DNA of 64,000 nt from an uncultured Prevotellaceae bacterium (GTDB lineage Bacteria > Bacteroidota > Bacteroidia > Bacteroidales > Bacteroidaceae), in contig CAMVOK010000016.1 in assembly GCA_947169115.1 (NCBI GenBank), positions 1-64,000 on the forward strand. Reading direction: 5' to 3'. Positions 37,217 to 45,334 of the stretch are shown one piece after another; position 1 is the first letter of the stretch, and every line of letters begins with the position of its first letter. The translations under genes were made by a program, and so were the position numbers. The notes beneath the pieces are model-generated. The model saw only the letters and a list, made by a program, of their open reading frames with translations. It was not told where the DNA came from and made no database searches.

Positions 37217-38326
37217 CTCTGGTTTACGTACCTGGGTTGGATGCTTTGAATGTTTGGCCGGTGTAGGGATGCTTGCCTTGCTATGGTTCCTGGCTTGCCC
37301 TCGGTATTGTGCCCATCGGTCAATGATGTTGCGCACATAGTCGTACGTTTCGTTGCCTCTCAGATACCCTGAAGTTACAACAGGGTCGTTGTAGTATTGT
37401 GGACTGCTGAGGTTTAGAATATAGGGCTCCACTTCTCGCCACACTTTGTCGTTTTTCCCGTTTTTGCGGGCCAGTGCCATCGCATCTCGCACATGGTTGG
37501 CACCTCCGTTGTATGCAGCAAGAATAAAAGGTATTCGGTTGCTTTGTCCTGGTATGTCTGTGAATGTTTGGCTCAGCTCCCGTAGGTATCGCACACCAGC
37601 TTCTATGTTCTTTTCGGGGTCAAATATGTCATTCTGCTCAAGATTCAGGTGTTCTGCCGTACCTGGCATGATTTGCATGAGTCCCTGTGCTCCAGCCCAT
37701 GATACGGCTTGTGGGTCGAAGGCCGATTCTTGATAACACTGGGCGGCCAATAGTCTCCAGTCCCAACCGATTTCTCCGGCATGTTTCTGAAACTGGGCAT
37801 CGTATTGGCATATTTGTCCAGTGGCAGCATTTATCATCATGGGACGTGCCTTGCGTCGTACCTGTTGGGGAGCAGTCTGTTTTTCTTTTTGTTTCTCCAG
37901 TCTGTTGGGGGTGTACCAATCGTCAATGGCTTGGGCCAGTAATGTAGCGTTGGTGTTAACCAGCCAGTTATTCTTGCAATGAATGGCTCCTGGTATGGCT
38001 GGTAAGACCATGGCAACAAGGTCAACTTCCTTCTCGCGTAAGCGTTGTAGTACCTCTGCCGTATCGTGTGCCACCTCCATGCGAAGCCGCACACCTATAC
38101 TGTTGGCAAACTCCTCGGCAAGGTCGTGTTGCAAGCCAAATCCCTTTCCTTTATACTCAAAATAAGTGTCTGGCCCCGAAATAGTAATGGCAATCAGTTC
38201 TCCTGATTCTTCAATTTCATATAGGTCATATCCAAGTCCAATCGTATCAATATCCTCAGACGGGGAGAACATTGATGATGTCTTGTGCTCGTTTCGTGCT
38301 TGGCAAGCAGCGAACAAAAGGCACAA
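37199..38326 (-). CDS. MltF-like lytic transglycosylase lipoprotein (solute-binding domain plus SLT domain)
   Basis: LLAAQCYQESAFDPQAVSWAGAQGLMQIMPGTAEHL; N-terminal SBP_bac_3-like region. Confidence 0.9.
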   Translation of the reverse strand: MCLLFAACQARNEHKTSSMFSPSEDIDTIGLGYDLYEIEESGELIAITISGPDTYFEYKGKGFGLQHDLAEEFANSIGVRLRMEVAHDTAEVLQRLREKEVDLVAMVLPAIPGAIHCKNNWLVNTNATLLAQAIDDWYTPNRLEKQKEKQTAPQQVRRKARPMMINAATGQICQYDAQFQKHAGEIGWDWRLLAAQCYQESAFDPQAVSWAGAQGLMQIMPGTAEHLNLEQNDIFDPEKNIEAGVRYLRELSQTFTDIPGQSNRIPFILAAYNGGANHVRDAMALARKNGKNDKVWREVEPYILNLSSPQYYNDPVVTSGYLRGNETYDYVRNIIDRWAQYRGQARNHSKASIPTPAKHSKHPTQVRKPEGEFGG

Positions 38327-38331
38327 AAGAA

Positions 38332-38955
38332 CTATTGATTTTGTCCAGGACGTAGGCGATGTATGATGTAAGTGCGCATGATTTCTATTGCCTTGCTGTT
38401 GCTCCCACCTTGTGGGACAATCAGGTCGGCATATCGTTTGGTGGGTTCTATGAACTCTTCATGCATAGGTTTCAGTACATCCAGATAGCGATCTATGACC
38501 ATTTGTGTGGTTCGTCCGCGTTCAACTGTGTCTCGCTGGATGACGCGAATCAGCCTTTCGTCGGGGTCGGCATCTACGAAGATTTTCAAGTCCATCAGGT
38601 CACGCAACTCTTTCTTGAACAAGGCCATAATACCTTCGATGATAATGACCTCGCATGGCTCCACATGTACAGTTTCGGCCTGTCGATTACTTTCTATGTA
38701 AGAGTAGGTCGGTTGTTCAATGGCGCGTCCGTTTCGAAGTTCCTCAATCTGGCGAGTTAGTAAATCCCAGTCAAAGGCATTGGGGTGGTCGAAGTTAATG
38801 CGCCGACGCTCCTCCATGGTCAACTCTGTGGTGTCGTTGTAATAGGAGTCTTGGGGAATGAGGGCAATTTTGTCGCCAGGTAATGTTTCCACAATTTTAC
38901 GTACTACGGTGGTTTTTCCGCTACCAGTTCCACCTGCAATGCCAATGATGTACAT
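38332..38955 (-). CDS. udk: Uridine kinase
   Basis: [21 protein letters not shown]...[36 protein letters not shown]-like motifs. Confidence 0.93.
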   Translation of the reverse strand: [207 protein letters not shown]

Positions 38956-39009
38956 ATTTTTAAGGTTAAATGTCAAATGTCAAATGTGAGATGTCAAATA
39001 TATGGTGGT

Positions 39010-40059
39010 TTAGTCGATTCTCAGTTTCCTTAGTAGCTCTGTGTTGATGCGCTTGATGCGCTCGTTCGTCTGCCGGAAGTCTTGTTGGATGTCTTCTTTC
39101 AACCTGTCCATTTCTATCTGCATGTTGTTGTAGATGTCGGTGAAGGCACTGAATAGGGGCAGAGTAAAACGTTGCTCCTCTGTGTTCACCACCACATTGA
39201 TGCCATGACTTATGAGTTCTACATCGATTTCTGTTCCACATTCCATTGGGTCGCCGTCAAAGTGTACAACTCCAGGATTTTCCCGATGTATATGTACCCG
39301 TTTGCATCGGAATGTTCGTGTGTGGCTGTTTTTGTCGATGGTTTTGTTCATCAGTTGTACAATCACCTGAGCCGCCTCCAGTAGATTGAAGGGCTCCAAT
39401 ATCGTTACGTCCATCAGTCCGTCGTTCATCGATGCTGCTGGTGCTATATACACATTGTTGCCATACTGCGATGCATTGGCACAGGCGATAAGGAAGGCTT
39501 CGTATTCTTTCTCTTCTCCGTCGATGCTTATCTTGTAGGTTTCGGGTTTGTAGCTAAGTCCTTCTTTTAGGGTGTTGTCCACGTAGGTGAGCAGTCCGCG
39601 TTTGCCAGCTTCGGCAAACTTCTGGCTGATGATGGCATCGAAGCCTATGCCACAGGTACAGAAAAAGGGTTGCCCGTTTATCTTACCGTAGTCCAGCGAT
39701 TCTATATTGCATTCGGCCAGTATCCTCAGGGCTCCGATAGGATTGATGGGGATGAAGAGGTGGCGTGCCAATCCGTTCCCGCTACCGCAGGGGATGATGG
39801 CCAGTGCCGTTGGGGTATGTACCAGCGAGCGTGCCACTTCGTTTACAGTGCCGTCGCCGCCTACGGCAACCACGACATCGATGCCTTCCGCTGTTGCCTG
39901 ACAAGCCAGTTGTGCAGCATGACCCGATTTCTGGGTGTACACGACATCGTAGTCGAACCTTTCAGCATCGAGGTATTCGGGAATCAACTTCACAATGGAT
40001 TCCTTGCCACGTGTTCCCGATATGGGGTTAATGATAAACCGAACTCGTTTCTTGCTCAT
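39010..40059 (-). CDS. Diacylglycerol/lipid kinase family protein (YegS/BmrU-like)
   Basis: RFIINPISGTRGKESIVKLI...VVAVGGDGTVNEVARSLVHTPTALAIIPCGSGNGLARHL. Confidence 0.93.
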   Translation of the reverse strand: MSKKRVRFIINPISGTRGKESIVKLIPEYLDAERFDYDVVYTQKSGHAAQLACQATAEGIDVVVAVGGDGTVNEVARSLVHTPTALAIIPCGSGNGLARHLFIPINPIGALRILAECNIESLDYGKINGQPFFCTCGIGFDAIISQKFAEAGKRGLLTYVDNTLKEGLSYKPETYKISIDGEEKEYEAFLIACANASQYGNNVYIAPAASMNDGLMDVTILEPFNLLEAAQVIVQLMNKTIDKNSHTRTFRCKRVHIHRENPGVVHFDGDPMECGTEIDVELISHGINVVVNTEEQRFTLPLFSAFTDIYNNMQIEMDRLKEDIQQDFRQTNERIKRINTELLRKLRID

Positions 40060-40068
40060 AAATCAGGA

Positions 40069-40100
40069 CAAAGATAGATACTTTCCCCGACTTATCCAAA
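40069..40100 (-). promoter_or_regulatory. Putative Bacteroidetes promoter: -33 TTTG (40097-40100), 20-bp spacer, -7 TATCTTTG (40069-40076)
   Basis: CAAAGATA ... CAAA on + strand; -7 box is 9 nt from the ATG at 40059. Confidence 0.65.
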
Positions 40101-40122
40101 TAAATTTTGAAAAAGGAATTTG

Positions 40123-40232
40123 GTCAACCTTACGTCGGGGCTTCGTCAACCTTATGTCGAAGCTTGGTCAACCTTATGACGGAGCTCGGTCAACCTTATG
40201 ACGAGGCATGGTCAACCTTATGACGGAGGAGG
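40123..40232. repeat. Array D: five exact 22-bp units (GTCAACCTTATGACGGAGCTCG)
   Basis: GTCAACCTTA at 40123, 40145, 40167, 40189 and 40211. Confidence 0.97.
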
Positions 40233-40243
40233 GGTATAAAAAG

Positions 40244-40276
40244 CAACGGGGATGCGCTGTCGGCGCACCCCCGTTG
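40244..40276 (-). terminator. Rho-independent-like terminator of the 1289-aa surface protein gene
   Basis: CAACGGGGATGCGC-TGTCG-GCGCACCCCCGTTG, T-run on the minus strand. Confidence 0.8.
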
Positions 40277-40298
40277 GATGTAAAAAAAGTTTAAAGTC

Positions 40299-43200
40299 TT
40301 ACTTGCGGATAACCTTTACGGTCTTGACGGTACCGTCGGCCTGGGAAACCTGCTTGATAAGCAGACCCTTGGTCTGGGCATTAGCTATGCGGCCTTGCAG
40401 GTCGTAGTAAACAGCTTTGCCCTGAGCGGCACTCATATCATTGATACCGGTGTTGAGTTCCTCGCTCCATACAATGTTCGACTTGTTGCACTCGCCGCCA
40501 CCGTAATAGATGCTTTGTACACCAATCTTCTTCCAGGAAGCAATTTCTTCTGCAGGCTGGTTCAGATACACACGTTCGCCATAAGCGTAGATGTCATAGC
40601 TGTCATCGTAAGTGTAGGGAATCTCAGTCATATCCTCGTCCATGTATGTATAGAGGTCGGCTGCAAGCGTCAGAGGTTCCTGTACATTGCTACCTTCGAC
40701 TACTTTCTCAACCCATATCTGGTAGAACAGTTTGCTTCCGATTATGGCATTTCCCTCAGTGTCGGTAGCGGGGATGATGAAATCAACATTGGGATACTTT
40801 GTACCCTCGAGTGTCAACTTGTCGATAGCGGGATCGGCAGGTGTGGCAGCCACCTCAATCATCTTGGTGATTTCAACAGCTGTGAATGTCTGATAGGGAT
40901 ACATTGAACGCTTGGCTCCATTTATAACCACGAACTGGTCGGTGCTGAAGGTGTTGGTTTCGGCATCGTAGTTGAGCACGATGTCTTCCATCGTTTCGAG
41001 GTCATCGGCAACGGCCGTGAGGTAGTAGTTGAAGCTGTACCAGAGAATGGTCAAGTTACCCATGAATTGGTTGGCAGGAATGGTCACAGTCTTACCGTCT
41101 TCGCTCAAGGTTCCCTTAGCCCACATCTCGGCTGTGTTGTCGGAGAATCCCTTGAAGTAAACGTCGTTGCCGTCGAAGCCAACCTCAATCTGGTGGCTAT
41201 ACTCTTGGAAGGATACTTCGATTTCGTCCTCTTCCTCGTCGTTGCCTCCGTCATTGTCAGCTACAACCTTCTTGCGAACCTCGTACGATTCCTCTTCTTC
41301 ATCTACGATTTCCATAGCCGTGAAGAGGTAGGTTTCAGTTTCCAGTCCTTCGGGAGCCACAACAGGTTCAACCACGATGGCCTCACCTTCATAGTAGATG
41401 GCATTGGTCCAGTAACCATGGGGATCAACTTCTTCTGCGCTCTGGTTCTCCAGGATGTACTCCGTCTTTTGGGTCAGAGTCTTAGCATCGGCATCGTAAT
41501 AGAATTCGATGTCTTCAATGCCCTGTTCTCCATAACCTACCATGAACTCCATTCCATATTCGTCCTTACCTACAAACTGGCCGGTGGGGAAGGCTGCAAC
41601 ACCTTCCTCGGTATTGAGGGTACCCTTCAGCCAAGCATCCTCGAAGTAGTAAGACAGACCCTTGATGTATATGTCAGTTCCATCGAAGGCGACCTCGGTC
41701 TGCCGCTGGACGTCTTTAACGTCATCACCGTCGCTGAAGGATGCTTCCAGGGTCCATACCTGAGTCTCTACGCCTTCGGGCAGTACTACAAGGTCGGGAA
41801 TAACAAGAGCACCAGGAGTGTAAACGGCAGTCTCAAAATAGTCGTAGATAGATACCTCGTCCTTCGCTTCAGACTCTCCATAGTAGGTGTCTTCAGTGAG
41901 TGAAATCACACCGCTTTCAGCATCGAAGTCGAATACGATTTCCTCTTCATATACAAAATTGTTTCCTTCGTCAACACTAATACCAATGAGATATTCTTTA
42001 CCATATTCGTCCTCACCCACGAACTGGCCACTTTTGAAGGTAATCTTTCCATTTTCATTCAACTCACCCTTGATGAATGCCTCGGGGAAGTAGTAAGCCA
42101 GACCCTGTACGTAAACGTCAGTTCCGTCGAAAGCAACGAGTTTGGTATCCTCGATGGTGATAGTGTTCTGACTGTCTGCGCCACTGGCCTTCAGTGTGTA
42201 TTCCTGTGCCTCAACACCTTCGGGAAGAACAACGAGTTTGTCTTCCTCTTCTTCTTCACCGCCACCTTCTTCTTCGCCATTCAGAATAACCTTGATGCTC
42301 TGAATGCGAGTCTGCTGGCCGCTTGTGTTGGGAACAGAGAAGACGATTTCGTTTGCCTCACCTGTCCATACTCCTGTTGTGCCGTCCTCGGCAATTGTCA
42401 TTTTGCCAACCTCCACGTTGAATGCGGGCATTTTTGCACCGTCGTTGGTGTCGAATGCGAACTCAACCTTTACGATGGCTTCGCCTTCAGAGGTCAGTGT
42501 GAGTGTGTTTCCTGCGTATGCACGCACGGATGTACCTGCATCATAATAGCGTGGGGAATTCTGACCATCGTTCTGTGCAAAAAGACCAGTAATTCCTTCG
42601 TCGATAGTAATGTTTGTAATAGCTTGCTTATTGTTGTACTCCTGGTCTTCTGCAATCCATAGATGTCCTGCGGCAGGTTCGTCACCCCCATAGGGCTTAA
42701 TCTCGTACCACTGGATTTCTGTCTCGTTGGTCTCGCCACCACCGTAGTAGATTGACTTGATGCCCAGTTTATTCCAGTCGTCAGAATAGAGGTCGTTCAA
42801 ATAAATTGTATTATTGACGAAGTCGTAGTTATCCGTAAATCCGTATGGAATCACGGTCATGTCTTCGGTCAGTTTACTGTGCGTCTGAGGGGTAAATGTC
42901 AGTGCACTTACCTCACCTTCAATGTCGGTGTAGATTTGGTAGAACAGTTTTGACGAAACAAGGCCATTGCCTTCGGTATCCACAGCTGGAACATTGAAAG
43001 TGATGATATAGCCGTAGTTGCTATTCTTCAAATCCGTAATCTCGGGGTTAGCGGGCATGGCAGCAACTTCTACAACCTTTGAGATTACGAGGTCACTATA
43101 TATACTGTACCAGTAGGGCTCTTCTTTCTCACCGTTAATGGCAACATACTGTCCTTCGAGAAGAGTTAGGGTCTTGGAGTCTGCATCGAAGTCGAAAACC

Positions 43201-44168
43201 ACGTCTTGCAATTCTGCCTCATCTTCTAAGCTGTTAAGACCTACGAACCACATTACATATCTGCTTGCGTAAGTTCCGAACAGTTGTCCAGTGGGGAATG
43301 TAACCTTGATTCCACCTTCTGTGACTTCGCCAGTTCCCTTTACCCATGCCTCGGGCAGATAGGAACAAAGTCCCTGTACATAGATGTCAATGGTGGTGGG
43401 TGAGGTTGTTACGAAACCAGCCTGTACATTGAACGCAATTGAAGAGGTAATCAGCTGCTCTTGCTCGTTATAATCGTAACTCAAACCTTTGACGGTGAAT
43501 TCCTCCGTTTCTAAACCTTCTGGTGCCTCAACGGGCAAGTCAACTTCACCTTCGATTTTGGTCAGCGTTACACCTGCTGACCAATAGGCATAGTATCCTA
43601 ATCCCGCGGCAACGTCTTGATTGTCCAGGATATAGGTGGTGAACTCGAAACTTCCAGTCTCAGCATCATAGTTGGCAATGACATCAGTAAGTGTGCTACC
43701 GTCAAAACCGGCCAGATATACTTCAGCCCCAGGGTTGCCCATGTATTGCCCCATTGCAAATGTGGCAACACCGTCTTCTATGGTGCCTTTTGCCCAAGCA
43801 TCTTCAACATACCAGCAAAGTCCAGTTACATAAACATCGTTCCCGTCAAAGATAACTTTTACGGTTCTGGTAATTGTACCTGAACCTCCGCTGTTTGTGC
43901 CCTGTAGGGTGTAGTAGATAACTTCTCCTGTGGGAGGAGTTACTGGCTCTGCAACTCGGCGTGGTGCCTGAGAGCGAACAGAGTTTGCCATGTAGGGCAT
44001 GGCAAGTTGCTTATTTGCCAGTTTGCCAGCATTCAGTGGCGTTGTGCTTTGAGTTGCTATGGCCTTATGGATAGGCAATTCAAGAGCGCGAGAACCACTC
44101 ATGGGCTTCTGTGCATAAGCCATCACGGCCATGAAGGCCGCGAGAATCATGAAAGTAAATTTTCTCAT
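40299..44168 (-). CDS. Large modular surface protein, C-terminal sorting-like tail
   Basis: 1289 aa; about five copies of a 'LPEGVE...FDGTDVYVQGL.YYF.EAW.KG...GQFVG..' module; tail YYDLQGRIANAQTKGLLIKQ. Confidence 0.85.
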   Translation of the reverse strand: MRKFTFMILAAFMAVMAYAQKPMSGSRALELPIHKAIATQSTTPLNAGKLANKQLAMPYMANSVRSQAPRRVAEPVTPPTGEVIYYTLQGTNSGGSGTITRTVKVIFDGNDVYVTGLCWYVEDAWAKGTIEDGVATFAMGQYMGNPGAEVYLAGFDGSTLTDVIANYDAETGSFEFTTYILDNQDVAAGLGYYAYWSAGVTLTKIEGEVDLPVEAPEGLETEEFTVKGLSYDYNEQEQLITSSIAFNVQAGFVTTSPTTIDIYVQGLCSYLPEAWVKGTGEVTEGGIKVTFPTGQLFGTYASRYVMWFVGLNSLEDEAELQDVVFDFDADSKTLTLLEGQYVAINGEKEEPYWYSIYSDLVISKVVEVAAMPANPEITDLKNSNYGYIITFNVPAVDTEGNGLVSSKLFYQIYTDIEGEVSALTFTPQTHSKLTEDMTVIPYGFTDNYDFVNNTIYLNDLYSDDWNKLGIKSIYYGGGETNETEIQWYEIKPYGGDEPAAGHLWIAEDQEYNNKQAITNITIDEGITGLFAQNDGQNSPRYYDAGTSVRAYAGNTLTLTSEGEAIVKVEFAFDTNDGAKMPAFNVEVGKMTIAEDGTTGVWTGEANEIVFSVPNTSGQQTRIQSIKVILNGEEEGGGEEEEEDKLVVLPEGVEAQEYTLKASGADSQNTITIEDTKLVAFDGTDVYVQGLAYYFPEAFIKGELNENGKITFKSGQFVGEDEYGKEYLIGISVDEGNNFVYEEEIVFDFDAESGVISLTEDTYYGESEAKDEVSIYDYFETAVYTPGALVIPDLVVLPEGVETQVWTLEASFSDGDDVKDVQRQTEVAFDGTDIYIKGLSYYFEDAWLKGTLNTEEGVAAFPTGQFVGKDEYGMEFMVGYGEQGIEDIEFYYDADAKTLTQKTEYILENQSAEEVDPHGYWTNAIYYEGEAIVVEPVVAPEGLETETYLFTAMEIVDEEEESYEVRKKVVADNDGGNDEEEDEIEVSFQEYSHQIEVGFDGNDVYFKGFSDNTAEMWAKGTLSEDGKTVTIPANQFMGNLTILWYSFNYYLTAVADDLETMEDIVLNYDAETNTFSTDQFVVINGAKRSMYPYQTFTAVEITKMIEVAATPADPAIDKLTLEGTKYPNVDFIIPATDTEGNAIIGSKLFYQIWVEKVVEGSNVQEPLTLAADLYTYMDEDMTEIPYTYDDSYDIYAYGERVYLNQPAEEIASWKKIGVQSIYYGGGECNKSNIVWSEELNTGINDMSAAQGKAVYYDLQGRIANAQTKGLLIKQVSQADGTVKTVKVIRK

Positions 44169-44232
44169 GCTTTTTTGTGTTTGTTAATAATTAGAATAAT
44201 AGAAAATGTAATAATTTCGTTCAAAACGGGTG

Positions 44233-44240
44233 CAAAATTA
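44233..44240 (-). promoter_or_regulatory. Putative -7 box TAATTTTG for the 1289-aa surface protein
   Basis: CAAAATTA on + strand. Confidence 0.4.
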
Positions 44241-44294
44241 GTTAAAATATCATAAAAAGACAAGTATTCGAACGTTTTTGTAAGGAAAACTGCC

Positions 44295-45113
44295 CTATTT
44301 CTTAATATTCATCAAATCCAAGCCTGTGACATTGAGGTACTTCGTAAGTTTGTCGTAGGGGATGGTAAAGGAGGGCATCCCATAGGCGTAGGCAGCTATC
44401 TCGTACTGCTGATAAGTGAAAGTAAGTCCTTCTTCGGTGAAGCAGGGCTCCGTATGGGGCAGGGTGAGTTCGAAGAGGTCGGAATTGAACAGGCATTCGC
44501 CTAAGGCTTCCTCGGTTTCTACCTCGAAGTATTCCATCAGCCCTTTACGCATAAGTTGATCCCATTCTTCGTCGGCCACATGGTTGTTCAGTACGTTTTT
44601 GCCCATCAGGCGACCGTCGCTCTTACGGAAAGTCATGCCCCAGCTGATGGTAAGTCCGTGGGCACCGCCATTGTAGTCGTAGGTCTGGAGGTCAATAGTA
44701 ACCAGTCGGTCGGTCTCGTAACCTTTGGAAATGTGTAGGTCGCGCTCGTAACGCATCATGAAGTCCATGTCCTCGTCGTAGAGTTCTTCGTCGTCGGTGT
44801 GCATCTCAGCCATTTCGGCCATTCGCTCCCGGGCATACTGGCGTGCAAAAGAATCGACATCGGCATAATCGCCCTTATAGGTTCCTCCCAGTGCTTCGTT
44901 GAGTTGCTCCATGAGAGCGGCTTGGGCTCTGGAGTCGGGAAGGATGGGGAGTGTGATATCGATGTGGGTGCTGTCCTTCTCAGTTCCGACGCTGAAAGCA
45001 ATGACTTTTGTGGTTCCCTTTGTCTGAGAATCCTGTTTGTTACAAGCCGAGAAAGTGAGCAACAGGACTGCCAGCCCCATTGCCAGAAAATGTGTTGTGT
45101 AGGTTCGTTTCAT
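44295..45113 (-). CDS. DUF3298/RsiV-like lipoprotein
   Basis: Lipobox LTFSACNKQ; YDYNGGAHGLTISWGMTFRKSDGRLM; C-terminal DUF3298-like region. Confidence 0.8.
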   Translation of the reverse strand: MKRTYTTHFLAMGLAVLLLTFSACNKQDSQTKGTTKVIAFSVGTEKDSTHIDITLPILPDSRAQAALMEQLNEALGGTYKGDYADVDSFARQYARERMAEMAEMHTDDEELYDEDMDFMMRYERDLHISKGYETDRLVTIDLQTYDYNGGAHGLTISWGMTFRKSDGRLMGKNVLNNHVADEEWDQLMRKGLMEYFEVETEEALGECLFNSDLFELTLPHTEPCFTEEGLTFTYQQYEIAAYAYGMPSFTIPYDKLTKYLNVTGLDLMNIKK

Positions 45114-45136
45114 GACGTTAGTTTTATTTCGAACTG

Positions 45137-45144
45137 CAAAGATA
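45137..45144 (-). promoter_or_regulatory. Putative -7 box TATCTTTG for the DUF3298 gene
   Basis: CAAAGATA on + strand. Confidence 0.5.
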
Positions 45145-45167
45145 AGCATATTTTTTCACATACGTAT

Positions 45168-45259
45168 GCCTGTCGTGGAAGATTATTATTGCGATGCCCG
45201 TAAGAATAGTATTGCGATGGCCGTAAGATTATTATTGCGATGGCCGTAAGAATGGTATC
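45168..45259. repeat. Array E: four 23-bp units (GCGATGGCCGTAAGAATAGTATT)
   Basis: GCGATG at 45191, 45214 and 45237, preceded by a degenerate unit at 45168. Confidence 0.9.
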
Positions 45260-45317
45260 TTTCGTGCCTTGGACAAGTATGTTGCGATTCATGCTTGTTC
45301 GAGTGGGATTTATTTCG

Positions 45318-45325
45318 TACCTTTG
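45318..45325 (+). promoter_or_regulatory. Putative -7 box TACCTTTG for mfd
   Basis: Matches TAnnTTTG; 9 nt before ATG 45335. Confidence 0.55.
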
Positions 45326-45334
45326 CGACGGCTT

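Noticed and set aside
37147-37338. 63-aa minus ORF overlapping the mltF C-terminus
   Set aside because: Out-of-frame shadow generated by the 38-bp duplication.
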